From Arcobacter cryaerophilus gv. crypticus (lineage in GTDB: Bacteria > Campylobacterota > Campylobacteria > Campylobacterales > Arcobacteraceae), in the NCBI RefSeq assembly GCF_002993025.1, contig NZ_NXGI01000012.1, positions 31,879 through 95,878 of the forward strand: a stretch of 64,000 nt of DNA, written 5' to 3'. How positions within the stretch are numbered: position 1 is the stretch's first letter; the number at the start of each line of letters is the position of its first letter. A program made the translations under genes and the position numbers. The notes beneath the pieces are model-generated. The model worked only from the letters and a program-made list of their open reading frames with translations, did no database searches and was not told where the DNA came from. Below are positions 1-8,837 of the stretch, in pieces.

Positions 1-171
1 TCTCCAGCACTAACAGCACGTGGAATGAAAGAAAAAGAGTTTGAATATATTGCAAACAAAATTTGTGATGTATTAGATAACATTGAAGATAAAGAGTTAC
101 ACAAAAAAATAAACAAAGAGCTTGAAGAGTTAGCTAGTAAGTTTGTGATTTACAGTAGTTCGACGTATTAA
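1..171 (+). CDS. glyA: Serine hydroxymethyltransferase, C-terminal fragment
   Basis: The window opens inside a gene; frame 1 reads 56 residues to a TAA. The fragment starts [18 protein letters not shown], which matches the conserved C-terminal segment of GlyA (Pro-Ala-Leu-Thr-x-Arg-Gly followed by a helix). The enzyme is cytosolic and PLP-dependent and interconverts serine and glycine with tetrahydrofolate, supplying one-carbon units. Only the small C-terminal domain is visible, so the catalytic lysine cannot be checked. The next gene begins 13 bases after the stop and may be cotranscribed. The identification rests on one short motif. Confidence 0.8.
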   Translation, partial: SPALTARGMKEKEFEYIANKICDVLDNIEDKELHKKINKELEELASKFVIYSSSTY

Positions 172-184
172 TAAAGAGAAAAAA

Positions 185-1018
185 GTGGAAATAGAAAAAA
201 ATAGTTCTACTTATAATCAAATAGAAAAAGCTATCAAATACATAGATGAGAACTTTAAATCTCATCCAAGTATTGATGAAATTGCAAAAAATGTTGGAAT
301 GAGTAAGTACCATTTTATAAGAGTTTTTAAAGATTATGTTGGTCTTACTCCTCAACAATTTTTGCACAGTGTTACTTTAAACTATGCAAAAGAGCATATA
401 AAAGAGTCCAAATCTATTCTTGATAGCAGTTTAGATATTGGACTTTCGAGTTCTAGCCGTCTTCACGAACTTTTTGTAAACCTAATTGGAGTTACTCCAA
501 AAGAGTGGAAAGAAAAAGGTAAAGATGTACAAATTACTTATGGTTTTGGAAAAACTCCTTTTGGTGAAGCTTTGATTGGATTTACTTCTAAAGGAATTTG
601 TTATTTGGGTTTTTGTGATAACAATAAAAAAGATATTTTTCAAAGATTTAATGAACTTTGGGAGAATGCAAACTTAGTTTTTGATGAAAATCAAGCAAAT
701 GAGTATTTGGAAAATATCTTTATAAAAAATAAAAAATATCCACTTTTAGTAAAAGGCACAAATCTTCAAATAAATATTTGGAAAGCACTAATAAATATTC
801 CAAATGGAGAAATTGCAACTTATAGCGATATTGCAAATATTGTAGATAAACCAAAATCTGTAAGAGCTGTTGCAAATGCTATTGGAAAAAATCATATTGG
901 CTACCTCATTCCTTGTCATAGAGTTATTGCAAAAAGTGGAGCAATGAGTGGATATAGATGGGGAATTGAGAGAAAAGAGAATTTACTAGCTTTTGAAGCA
1001 TCGAAAAAAAATATTTAA
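185..1018 (+). CDS. AraC-type HTH / methylated-DNA-protein-cysteine methyltransferase fusion
   Basis: 277 residues, started at GTG with an AAAGAGA ribosome site five bases upstream. Residues about 10-110 form an AraC-type double helix-turn-helix (SKYHFIRVFKDYVGLTPQQF is typical). Residues about 115-270 are an O6-alkylguanine-DNA alkyltransferase domain with the active-site motif PCHRV and the following GYRWG loop. This is the E. coli Ada layout without the N-terminal zinc/phosphotriester domain, so it should repair O6-alkylguanine but cannot take up the methyl signal that turns Ada into an activator. Whether the HTH regulates genes or only helps DNA binding cannot be told. It lies close behind glyA. 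Confidence 0.88.
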   Translation: MEIEKNSSTYNQIEKAIKYIDENFKSHPSIDEIAKNVGMSKYHFIRVFKDYVGLTPQQFLHSVTLNYAKEHIKESKSILDSSLDIGLSSSSRLHELFVNLIGVTPKEWKEKGKDVQITYGFGKTPFGEALIGFTSKGICYLGFCDNNKKDIFQRFNELWENANLVFDENQANEYLENIFIKNKKYPLLVKGTNLQINIWKALINIPNGEIATYSDIANIVDKPKSVRAVANAIGKNHIGYLIPCHRVIAKSGAMSGYRWGIERKENLLAFEASKKNI

Positions 1019-1098
1019 AATTAATAAAATATGTAAATAAGCACTAAAACAACAAAATCTTTAGCTATACTTCACAAAATTTTTAAGAAAGAAGTAAA

Positions 1099-2706
1099 AT
1101 GCAACTACTGTCAAAAGATGCTCCACTAGAAGTAAGTTTAACAAAAATGAAAAAAATAATAGATGATTTAGGTTACAAAATAAGGCTTTCAAAAGAGAAA
1201 AATCCTGTAAAAAATAGTTTTTCAGTAAACCTAAGTTTTGAAGGTGCAAACAACTATATCTTTTCAAATGGTAAAGGCTCAATATCTGACTCTTGTTTGG
1301 CAAGTGCTTATGGTGAATTTATAGAAAGATTACAAACAAATCTATATTTTAATGATTACTATTTAGAAAATAGAGATTTTTTTCCAGACCAAAAAGCATT
1401 TGATAAAAATAGTGATTTCTTGGATGAAGATATAAAAAAGTATTACACTTTAGAAGGTATTGAAAAAGATGATTTTTTGGATTTTAACTCAAATGATTCT
1501 TCAAAAATAATCTCTTTGCCTTTTATAAATCAAACTTCACAAAAAAAAGTATATTTTCCTATAAATTTACTAGCAAATCTATATGCAAGCAATGGTTTAT
1601 CTACAGGAAACACAAAAGATGAAGCAAAAGTTCAAGCTTTATGTGAGATATTTGAAAGAAATGTAAAAATAAAAGTTATAAAAGATGGTTTAGCTCTTCC
1701 AGAGTTTCCAAAAGATGTTTTAAATAAGTTTTCCAAAATATCTGAAGATATAAAATCTTTAGAAGAAAAAGGCTTTAAAATAAAAGTTTATGATTCATCT
1801 TTGGGTGGAATATATCCAGTTACAGCAATAGCTTTTATAAATCCAAAAAACAATACACTTTTTTTATCTTTTGGAAGCCACCCTATTTTGGAAGTTTCAA
1901 TTGAAAGAACAATAACAGAGCTTTTACAAGGAAGAGAAATAGATGAGCTAGATAGCTTTGAAAAACCAACTTTTGATATGGAAGAGATTGCTTCAAATTC
2001 AAATTTAGAGTCACATTTTGTTGATTCAAATGCAAAAGTTGCTTTACAGTTTTTAAGTGCAAAAAAATCATTTACTTATACTCCTTGGAAGTTTGATATA
2101 GAAAAAAGTAGTGAACAATTTATAATTTTAAAAGAGATTTTAAACAAAGAAAACAAAACAATATATCTTAGAGAATATGACTATTTAGGATTTTACTCTT
2201 GTCATATGATTGTTCCAGAATTTTCAGAGATTTATCCACTTGAAGATATGATTTATAACAATAAAAATCAAGGAAAACTAATCAGAGATTTTATTTTAAA
2301 CAAAGATAAATATGATTTAGAAAATTTACTTGATGAATTAAATGGTTTTGATGACTCTATAAATATGGGTGCATTTATTGGAGTTATTTTTAAAGAGGAT
2401 TTCTCTTTGGGTGAATTCAAAGCTGATATTTTGATTAAATTAAAAGAGTATGAAGAAGCAATTTTTTACCTAGAACAATCAAATAAAAAATTCAACTATA
2501 TTTTGGCTCAGGTTTTAAGAATAACTCAAGAAAACTTAAATTTTGAAGATTTCAAAGATGCCCTTTTTGATGTTTTTGAAGAGAAAAATATCAAAAGAGC
2601 TTTAGATATTATTGATAAAAAAAGTTCTTTAATAAACTTAGAGTTTGCAAATGAATATAAAAATATTTTAAACTTATTTGATTCAAAAAACAAAAAATAT
2701 TCATAA
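1099..2706 (+). CDS. ycaO: YcaO-type ATP-dependent cyclodehydratase-fold protein (probable S12 methylthiolation factor)
   Basis: 535 residues, close to the E. coli YcaO length. The region around 170-200 (GLSTGNTKDEAKVQALCEIFER) carries the conserved YcaO signature with the Glu/Arg residues used for ATP and Mg binding. The C-terminal about 100 residues are helical, as in the TPR-like tail of the E. coli protein. The non-RiPP YcaO of E. coli is linked to RimO-dependent methylthiolation of ribosomal protein S12. No RiPP precursor, dehydrogenase or transporter lies nearby, which argues for this housekeeping role. It stands alone, ended by a strong hairpin shared with the convergent neighbour. The family call is firm; the exact role is inferred. 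Confidence 0.85.
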   Translation: MQLLSKDAPLEVSLTKMKKIIDDLGYKIRLSKEKNPVKNSFSVNLSFEGANNYIFSNGKGSISDSCLASAYGEFIERLQTNLYFNDYYLENRDFFPDQKAFDKNSDFLDEDIKKYYTLEGIEKDDFLDFNSNDSSKIISLPFINQTSQKKVYFPINLLANLYASNGLSTGNTKDEAKVQALCEIFERNVKIKVIKDGLALPEFPKDVLNKFSKISEDIKSLEEKGFKIKVYDSSLGGIYPVTAIAFINPKNNTLFLSFGSHPILEVSIERTITELLQGREIDELDSFEKPTFDMEEIASNSNLESHFVDSNAKVALQFLSAKKSFTYTPWKFDIEKSSEQFIILKEILNKENKTIYLREYDYLGFYSCHMIVPEFSEIYPLEDMIYNNKNQGKLIRDFILNKDKYDLENLLDELNGFDDSINMGAFIGVIFKEDFSLGEFKADILIKLKEYEEAIFYLEQSNKKFNYILAQVLRITQENLNFEDFKDALFDVFEEKNIKRALDIIDKKSSLINLEFANEYKNILNLFDSKNKKYS

Positions 2707-2710
2707 AAAT

Positions 2711-2735
2711 AAATAGCAAGATAATCTTGCTATTT
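2711..2735. terminator. Bidirectional terminator between ycaO and the dapD-like gene
   Basis: An 11-base perfect inverted repeat (AAATAGCAAGA and its complement) with a 3-base loop lies between two convergent stop codons (2706 and 2738). It is flanked by A-rich and T-rich tracts on the two strands, so it can end transcription from both sides. Confidence 0.85.
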
Positions 2736-2737
2736 AA

Positions 2738-3430
2738 CTATTTTAGAAGTGTTGCCTTGCAAGAAGTTTCATCATTTGATGGAATAATATGTCTTAAAAA
2801 TCTTGAATATTTACCAACATAATCAACTTTTGGATATTTTGCTCCAACTTTTAGCAAAATCTCATTTTGTCTTAACCAATCAAGCTCTACAGGAATAGCA
2901 TCTATCCAAGCACAATTTGTAAGTAAATCTTCTATTCCTTCAAGATTTGGCTCATCTGTTTTTTTGCTATATTTTGCATATAATTTTAGATATGTAGCTT
3001 CAACACTTTGTGGTTTTTCATCTTTAAAAATAAACACAACTTTAAAATCATCACCACTTAATCCACTATCTATTGGTAATGTAGCTAGAGTAGAGATTAC
3101 TTGAAGATTTTTGTGAAGCTCTTTTTCTTCATAAAATGGTTTAAATGCTTCTATACAATATCCTAAAAATCCATCACCCATATCAAATACAGCCTCACTT
3201 TTTGTACAATCAACATTTTGTCCACTTTGTTTTAAAGCTGCTAAAAATATTGCAGCACTTTTATGATTTTCATTCCAATTTACAACTGGAAATGTAGCTT
3301 CTAAAATCAAGCTTGGATTTAAAACTCCTCTGCTAACTCTAGCAATTCCAAATCCTAAAGGTTGTTTATACCAACTCTCTTTTTCTATACTCTCAACAAG
3401 TGCCTTAAAATCTTCTTTTGTATTTATCAT
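2738..3430 (-). CDS. DapD-like protein truncated before the acyltransferase beta-helix
   Basis: 230 residues. The N-terminus MINTKEDF and the run to RFLRHIIPSND match the N-terminal and middle domains of tetrahydrodipicolinate N-succinyltransferase as found in Campylobacter, remembered at about 386 residues. The normal protein continues into the left-handed beta-helix made of hexapeptide repeats, which holds the succinyl-CoA site. Here it stops 12 residues after HIIPSN, and no hexapeptide sequence follows before the terminator. It is therefore unlikely to catalyse the lysine-pathway reaction alone. A full-length dapD is presumably elsewhere. The start ATG has a strong AGGAGAG site. It could be a regulatory or structural paralogue. 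Confidence 0.75.
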   Translation of the reverse strand: MINTKEDFKALVESIEKESWYKQPLGFGIARVSRGVLNPSLILEATFPVVNWNENHKSAAIFLAALKQSGQNVDCTKSEAVFDMGDGFLGYCIEAFKPFYEEKELHKNLQVISTLATLPIDSGLSGDDFKVVFIFKDEKPQSVEATYLKLYAKYSKKTDEPNLEGIEDLLTNCAWIDAIPVELDWLRQNEILLKVGAKYPKVDYVGKYSRFLRHIIPSNDETSCKATLLK

Positions 3431-3467
3431 ATTTCTCTCCTCTTTTAATATTAATTTTACTCAAATT

Positions 3468-5315
3468 CTAATAAATTGTATCCATATCAATTGAAATATT
3501 ACTTGATTTCAAATAGTGCAAAGATTTTAAAAGTGCTTTTATATCTTTTGAGCGAATAATTACTTCATATCTATACTTATTTGCAATTCTAAAAATTGCA
3601 CACTCACCAAAGCCTACAACTTCAATATCTTTATTGTTTTTTAAATCTTTTACAATCTCTTGTAATTCATCTTTTACTTTTAAACCATTTGTTGAAGATA
3701 AAATTACTCTTGCCAATTTTACAAAAGGAGGATACAAATCTTTTCTAAACTCTAACTCACTTTTTAAAAACTCTTTATAATTTGATTCTTCTAAATAATA
3801 TCTAAAAAAGTCTTCATTTTTTGTCTCAATTATAACTTCTCCAAAGCCATTTCTTCCACTTCTTCCAGATATTTGAAAAAGCAAACTCAAGGCATTTTCT
3901 CTTGCTTTATATGAACTCATATTAAGTAAACTATCCATTCCTAGAACAACTGCAAGTTTTACATTATGATAATCATGCCCTTTTGATAGCATTTGAGTAC
4001 CAACCAAAATATCTATTTTGTTCTCATTGAACTCATCTAAAATCTTTTTTAAAGATTTTTCACTATTTATACTATCTTTATCGAATCTTTTTATAACACT
4101 ATTAGGAAACTCATTTTTTAAGATTTCTTCTATTTGTGCCGTTCCAACTCTATGATTTCTTACAATTCCTGTTTTACAAGATGGACAAAACTCTGGAATT
4201 TTTTGTGCAAATCCACAATAATGACATTTTAAAGCCAAATCGTTTTTATGTAAACTCATAGAAACACTACAAAATGGACATTCAACACTTTTTCCACAAT
4301 CAAAACAGATTTGGTGTTTATAATTTGCACGAGTTGGTAAAAAAACTATTGTTTGGTTTTTATTTTCAATACTTTTTTTTATCAAATAAAGAGTTTTTTC
4401 TGAAATATTTTGACCACTATTTTCAAAAATATAACTCTTTTTTGTCTCATAAAATGTCTTATCAAGCTCAAAATATGGGATTTTATAAAAACTATTTAAA
4501 GATGGTGTTGCACTTCCTAAAATAAGTCTTAAATCAAATTTTTTTGATATAAAAATTGCTAAATCTTTTGCATTATATCTTGGGTTTGTATCGCTTTTAT
4601 AAGAGTTATCATGCTCTTCATCTACAACAATCAAACCTAAATTTCTATAAGGTAAAAAAAGAGCTGATCTTGCACCTGCTATTAATTTTATTTCTCCATT
4701 TTGAAGTTTCAGCAGTATCTCTTTTTTTCTTTTTATAGTTACTTTTGAGTGCCAAATCGCAACATTTGAATCAAAAACTTCTACAAGTCTTTTTTCCATT
4801 TGTGGAGTAAGAGAGATTTCTGGCATTAAAAAAACTGCTTGTTTCCCTTGCTTTAAAATCTCTTTTATAGTTTTTATATATATTTCAGTTTTTCCAGCAC
4901 CAGTTTTTGCAAAAAGAAGAGCTTGTTTTTTACTATCTAAAAAACTTTTTGCTTCTTGCTGAAAAGATGATAAATTTATCTCTTTTTTATAATCAGTACT
5001 CAAATTTTCATAATAAATATTTTTATTAAAAGCTTGAAATAAACTCAAAGCAAATCCCATAGAACAAATATAGTATTTACTTACAAAATCAGCAATTTCA
5101 AGCATAAAATCACTATAAAACTCATCTTTTATAGTCAAAATCATACTACATTTAAAATCTGGTTTATCAACTTTTTTTATAACTACTGCTAAATTTGGAT
5201 TTTTTCTTTTTGCTAAAATAACTTCAACTAAAGAGCCATTTTCGATAATCTCTTCACTTTGGTAAGTTAAGTTTTGTAAAGGAGATTTTAAAATAGCTAC
5301 TTCATAATAATTCAA
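3468..5315 (-). CDS. priA: Primosomal protein N' (replication restart helicase)
   Basis: 615 residues, shorter than E. coli PriA, as is usual in this phylum. Visible are a Walker A motif (AKTGAGKTEIY, about residue 140), a DEEH Walker B box (VVDEEHDNSYK), a zinc-binding region with paired cysteines (CFDCGKSVECPFCSVSM, CHYCG, CPSC) and helicase motifs V-VI (VGTQMLSKGHDYHNV, QISGRSGR). PriA binds stalled forks and reloads the replisome. The start ATG overlaps the stop of the prepilin-like gene by four bases, so the two are translationally coupled. It sits 37 bases upstream of the dapD-like gene. Confidence 0.96.
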   Translation of the reverse strand: MNYYEVAILKSPLQNLTYQSEEIIENGSLVEVILAKRKNPNLAVVIKKVDKPDFKCSMILTIKDEFYSDFMLEIADFVSKYYICSMGFALSLFQAFNKNIYYENLSTDYKKEINLSSFQQEAKSFLDSKKQALLFAKTGAGKTEIYIKTIKEILKQGKQAVFLMPEISLTPQMEKRLVEVFDSNVAIWHSKVTIKRKKEILLKLQNGEIKLIAGARSALFLPYRNLGLIVVDEEHDNSYKSDTNPRYNAKDLAIFISKKFDLRLILGSATPSLNSFYKIPYFELDKTFYETKKSYIFENSGQNISEKTLYLIKKSIENKNQTIVFLPTRANYKHQICFDCGKSVECPFCSVSMSLHKNDLALKCHYCGFAQKIPEFCPSCKTGIVRNHRVGTAQIEEILKNEFPNSVIKRFDKDSINSEKSLKKILDEFNENKIDILVGTQMLSKGHDYHNVKLAVVLGMDSLLNMSSYKARENALSLLFQISGRSGRNGFGEVIIETKNEDFFRYYLEESNYKEFLKSELEFRKDLYPPFVKLARVILSSTNGLKVKDELQEIVKDLKNNKDIEVVGFGECAIFRIANKYRYEVIIRSKDIKALLKSLHYLKSSNISIDMDTIY

Positions 5316-5776
5316 AAAAGCTCCTCACATAATTCTAAACTACTTACACATAAAAATTGACTATCTTTTAATAAAAATTCATAGTTGTGCTTTTTTGTGA
5401 AAAATATATATTTATCATCTGATACTTTTGCCCAATAGCCATTTTTAGACTCATTTGTTGAAGTTGAAATAATTGGGAAATCTAAAATATATTCAAATAA
5501 TTTCTCATTTTCAACATCTATGTTTGCATTATCTAATTTGTTTATATAATCAAATTTTTGTATTAATATATTTTTTGCTTTATCTTTTTGTATACCATTT
5601 TTTATAAGAGCTATATCTGATTTTAGTTTTAGTAAATCACTATTTTCTAAAAAAGTATTAATTTTTGGGAGCAAAAAAGATAAAATAATAGCAATAACTA
5701 CTATAAAAATAACTATTTCAAGAGTAGAAAATGCTTTTTTTCTAAAACCCCGCAATTTTATTTGTAATATCCTCAA
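5312..5776 (-). CDS. Type IV prepilin / pseudopilin-like protein
   Basis: About 150 residues. The N-terminus has the class III signal: a short basic leader (RGFRKKA), a cleavage point before FSTLE with glutamate at mature position 5, then a hydrophobic helix (IVIFIVVIAIILSFLLP). The rest is a small globular domain with one late Cys pair. Such proteins are processed by a prepilin peptidase and build type IV pili or type II secretion/competence pseudopili. The start is uncertain: the longest frame begins with TTG at 5776, and another TTG at 5755 gives a leader nearer the usual length. It overlaps the small gene upstream and priA downstream. Confidence 0.75.
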   Translation of the reverse strand: MRILQIKLRGFRKKAFSTLEIVIFIVVIAIILSFLLPKINTFLENSDLLKLKSDIALIKNGIQKDKAKNILIQKFDYINKLDNANIDVENEKLFEYILDFPIISTSTNESKNGYWAKVSDDKYIFFTKKHNYEFLLKDSQFLCVSSLELCEELF

Positions 5777-5951
5777 CCTCTTTTCTAAAAGTTCTATACT
5801 CTTGATTTAGCTTTAGATATGCCAAAAGAAGGGATTTTGTATCATTGTTTTTTTCAGTATCTAAATATTTACAAAGCTCTTTTTCAAGCTCTTCATCGAC
5901 AGAAATAGTGTAAGCTTTGTTATTTATATGAAATGTCAAATCTTTAATCAC
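5742..5951 (-). CDS. Small protein, possibly ZapA-like
   Basis: 69 residues. The N-terminal pattern LTFHINNKAYTISV followed by an acidic helix and a long C-terminal helix resembles ZapA, the FtsZ-ring crosslinker, in predicted shape. The sequence match is weak and the protein is short for that family. The preceding gene codes for a ZapB-like coiled coil, which is why ZapA is considered. Both ends overlap neighbours (8 bases upstream, up to 35 downstream), so it is part of a tight operon leading to priA. It could equally be a lineage-specific small protein. Confidence 0.55.
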   Translation of the reverse strand: MIKDLTFHINNKAYTISVDEELEKELCKYLDTEKNNDTKSLLLAYLKLNQEYRTFRKEVEDITNKIAGF

Positions 5952-6156
5952 TTTTATTTCCCTTTATTAAAGTTAATGTACTATCAATTTTTAAAATCAT
6001 ATCTTGATTATTTCTTTCAAGCTTATCATTTTCATCTATTAGTTCACTTATCTTTTTCTCAAGAGCTATTTTTTCAAGTTTTATTTTTGCATGCTCTTCT
6101 AATAGATTGTCAATTCTTTCATTTAAAAGCGTAATGATTTCCATACTTTTACTCAT
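5944..6156 (-). CDS. Small coiled-coil protein
   Basis: 70 residues, almost entirely one heptad-patterned helix rich in Glu, Lys, Leu and Ile (residues about 8-60). No membrane segment and no cysteine. Size and composition recall ZapB or other small septum or scaffold coiled coils, but coiled coils align by chance, so no function is assigned. It starts three bases after the stop of the TerB-like gene and overlaps the ZapA-like gene by eight bases. Confidence 0.6.
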   Translation of the reverse strand: MSKSMEIITLLNERIDNLLEEHAKIKLEKIALEKKISELIDENDKLERNNQDMILKIDSTLTLIKGNKSD

Positions 6157-6159
6157 AAT

Positions 6160-6582
6160 TTAAGATATTAACTCCTCGTACTCATCACTCATATAAACTT
6201 TTGCTATCTCATAAAGTTTTGCAACAGATTTTCCCCAAGATGAAAAATCATTTAAATCTTTAGTTCCAATACCAAAGTTTTGAGAAATCTTTTCTATCAA
6301 AATTTGCTCATTTATATTAAAAACACTATCAATATGAACTAGTATCATAAGCTCTAAAACAACAATTTTTTTACTTCTTTGGCTTTTGAAATTATTTAAA
6401 GTTGCTTCTAAATTAAAATTATCCATATCAAATGAATCGATATTTTCGATTCCCATTTCATCACAATACTCTAAAATAACCTCTTCTTCTTCTCTTCCAA
6501 AATTATTATCAACTCTTGCTAAATAATGAGCCAATTGTAAAAATGCAAATTTCTCTCGTGCTTCAAGTTTCATCAATAACAT
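6160..6582 (-). CDS. TerB-like helical protein
   Basis: 140 residues, all-helical. The segment ARVDNNFGREEEEVILEYC has the acidic first-helix pattern of TerB-fold proteins (tellurite-resistance family and relatives, often metal-binding). A second acidic stretch appears around VHIDSVFNINEQILIEKI. TerB-fold proteins occur in many contexts, so no tellurite role is claimed. It is the first gene of the tight minus-strand series ending in priA and the dapD-like gene. An AGGA site lies nine bases upstream of the ATG. Confidence 0.6.
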   Translation of the reverse strand: MLLMKLEAREKFAFLQLAHYLARVDNNFGREEEEVILEYCDEMGIENIDSFDMDNFNLEATLNNFKSQRSKKIVVLELMILVHIDSVFNINEQILIEKISQNFGIGTKDLNDFSSWGKSVAKLYEIAKVYMSDEYEELIS

Positions 6583-6676
6583 ATATTATATTCCTATTTA
6601 TATTTAATAATTAATCTTACATTATAGTATATTTTTTTTAATTTGCAACTAAATCAACCTTTGCATCAAAGCAAAA

Positions 6677-7519
6677 CTACTTTAAACCTCTACCCAAAAA
6701 CTCTGAAGCTTCTGTGATTATCATAAAAGCATCTGGGTCATATTTAGTGATTAAATTTTTTAATAAATCAATCTTTCCTGCATCAACTGTAACATAAATA
6801 ATAGTTTTGTTTTGTCCTTTATGAAGACCTATTCCTGTTAAGATAGTACCGTGTTCTTCTATTCGATCTCTTATTTGCTCTTTTAAAACTTCAACATTGT
6901 TTGATACTATATTTACTATCTTTTTTGATGGTCGCCCTGTTAGAATAATATCAAGCACCCTAATTCCAACATAAACACTAAGCATACTGTAAAGTGCTTT
7001 ATCAATATCATTATAAACAAAAACTGAAGCAAACATAATTACAGCATCAATAGCCAATAAAACTTCTGCCGCTTTGTATTTTGTCTTTTTTGCAACTATT
7101 TCTCCTACAACAGATGTACTTCCAGTAGATGCTCTTCCTTTTATAATTAAGCCAACACCCAAACCTATAAAAATTCCACCAAAAACTGCGGCTAGTAGAA
7201 TATCATGTGTCATGGCTTCTATTTTTAAAACTTCCTTTAATATATCTATAAATGTTGATAAAAGAAGAACCACAATAAATGTTTTAAATAGATAATATTT
7301 TCCAAAATAGATATACGATAAAATCAAAAATGGAATACTTACTACTGCAATAATAATACCTAAAGTGATTTGTGGGAAAATTGCATGTAAAAGTAAAGAT
7401 ATACCTACTCCTCCACCTGTAATTACCTCATTTGGAGATAAAAAACATACTGTTCCAAATGCCATTGCAAATGAACCTAAAATTATAAATATATACTGTT
7501 TTAAATCTGTTTTTTTCAT
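6677..7519 (-). CDS. YitT family membrane protein
   Basis: 280 residues with about five hydrophobic membrane helices in the first 200 residues. They carry the family signature of a glycine-rich turn (SPNEVITGGGVGISLLLH) and GRASTGSTSVVGEI. The C-terminal about 80 residues are a soluble ferredoxin-like DUF2179 domain (GIGLHKGQNKTIIYVTV). The family is widespread and its transport substrate or role is not settled. The gene lies eight bases upstream of the flavoprotein stop codon in chromosome coordinates but is transcribed after it, so the two probably share a transcript. Confidence 0.9.
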   Translation of the reverse strand: MKKTDLKQYIFIILGSFAMAFGTVCFLSPNEVITGGGVGISLLLHAIFPQITLGIIIAVVSIPFLILSYIYFGKYYLFKTFIVVLLLSTFIDILKEVLKIEAMTHDILLAAVFGGIFIGLGVGLIIKGRASTGSTSVVGEIVAKKTKYKAAEVLLAIDAVIMFASVFVYNDIDKALYSMLSVYVGIRVLDIILTGRPSKKIVNIVSNNVEVLKEQIRDRIEEHGTILTGIGLHKGQNKTIIYVTVDAGKIDLLKNLITKYDPDAFMIITEASEFLGRGLK

Positions 7520-7527
7520 ATTTTTTC

Positions 7528-8766
7528 CTAAATTTTATTCAATTTTCCAGCCAAAAAGCCACTAGAAAAAGACCATTGAAGATTGTATCCACCACAAGGT
7601 CCATCAATATCTACAACTTCACCACAAAAGTATAAACCATCAACAATTTTGCTTTGCATAGTTTTTTGATCTATTTGTTTTAAATCAACTCCACCTCTTG
7701 TAATCATAGCTTGTCTAAATCCATCGTGCCCAACAATAGTAAAAGGTGTCCAAGCTAGAGTTTTTATTAGTTTTTCTCTTTTAATTCCATCTATTTGTTT
7801 AAATCTTAAATTTTCATCAATCTCACAAATATTTAAAATCTCTTTAGAAACACTACTTGCAAGTAAAGTTTCTAAATTTTGTAAAATATTATTTTGTGGA
7901 TTTTTGGCTATTTCATTTTTTAAATGCTGAAAAATATCCTCTTCATTTTTACCTTTTAAGAAATTTATCAAAAGTGGAACTTCATCATATTTTTCTAAAA
8001 TTGGAGTAATTTCTCTTGCAAAATCCAATATAACTGGACCTCGTAAACCATCTTTTGTGAAGATTAAATCTCCTGTTAGTTTTAGGTTTTTATATTTTGG
8101 AATATTTACTTTTAGTATAGCTTTTGCAATTGTATCAGCTTTACAAGAAGCAAAATTTTTCTCTTTTGTAAAAAGTGGCATCATAGCAGGAGTTGTTTGT
8201 GTTATTTTATGACCAAAATATGAAGCAAAAATATATCCATCTCCTGTTGCTCCTAAAGTTGGATATCCTAAACCACCAGTTGCTAAAACTAGATTTTTAC
8301 TTTTAAAAATCTCTTCATTTGTCTTTATTTCAAAAATATCTTTCTCTTTTTTTATACTTTTTATATTTATCGAAGTTTTAACTTCAACTTTTAATCTCTC
8401 AAGCTCATTTTGCAATGCTTCCAAAATAACAGATGAGCTATGATTTACAGGAAATACTCTAAATCCATCTTTAGCAATTGTAGCAACTCCAATTGAAGCA
8501 AAAAAAGTAAGCAAATCATCTCTTGTAAAACTATCTAATGCATCTTTTATGAATCTGCCACTTTTACCAAATTTAGTACAAAAATCATCTTGAGATAAAG
8601 TATTTGTAAGATTGCATTTTCCTCCACCTGTTGCTTTTAATTTTAAAGCAATTTGTGGCATTTTTTCAACTATTAATACATTTTTTCCATCTTTTGCAGC
8701 ACTTATACTTGCCATTATTCCAGCAGGTCCAGCTCCTAAAACTATTAAATCATAAATTTTGTTCAA
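7528..8766 (-). CDS. HI0933-family FAD-dependent oxidoreductase
   Basis: 412 residues. The N-terminus has the FAD Rossmann motif LGAGPAGIMAS and the family block KLKATGGGKCNLTNT. The C-terminus has the FAD-closing block YFCGEVVDIDGPCGGYNLQWS. These define the HI0933-like (BaiN/RdsA-type) flavoproteins, cytosolic enzymes whose physiological substrates are mostly unknown. Length is normal for the family. It is followed closely by yitT. The family is certain; the substrate is unknown. Confidence 0.92.
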   Translation of the reverse strand: MNKIYDLIVLGAGPAGIMASISAAKDGKNVLIVEKMPQIALKLKATGGGKCNLTNTLSQDDFCTKFGKSGRFIKDALDSFTRDDLLTFFASIGVATIAKDGFRVFPVNHSSSVILEALQNELERLKVEVKTSINIKSIKKEKDIFEIKTNEEIFKSKNLVLATGGLGYPTLGATGDGYIFASYFGHKITQTTPAMMPLFTKEKNFASCKADTIAKAILKVNIPKYKNLKLTGDLIFTKDGLRGPVILDFAREITPILEKYDEVPLLINFLKGKNEEDIFQHLKNEIAKNPQNNILQNLETLLASSVSKEILNICEIDENLRFKQIDGIKREKLIKTLAWTPFTIVGHDGFRQAMITRGGVDLKQIDQKTMQSKIVDGLYFCGEVVDIDGPCGGYNLQWSFSSGFLAGKLNKI

Positions 8767-8837
8767 TTTTCTCTTCTTTTATTGAGTTTCTTGTATTATA
8801 CACAATTTAATTTAAGCATTTAGGGGATTTCGTATTT

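Noticed and set aside
1099-3430. YcaO plus neighbour as a RiPP (azole-peptide) biosynthesis locus
   Set aside because: No precursor peptide, dehydrogenase, leader-binding partner or exporter is nearby, and the protein has the length and C-terminal tail of the housekeeping E. coli YcaO.
7074-7565. Plus-strand frames over yitT and the flavoprotein
   Set aside because: They lie fully inside well-supported genes on the other strand and show no family features.
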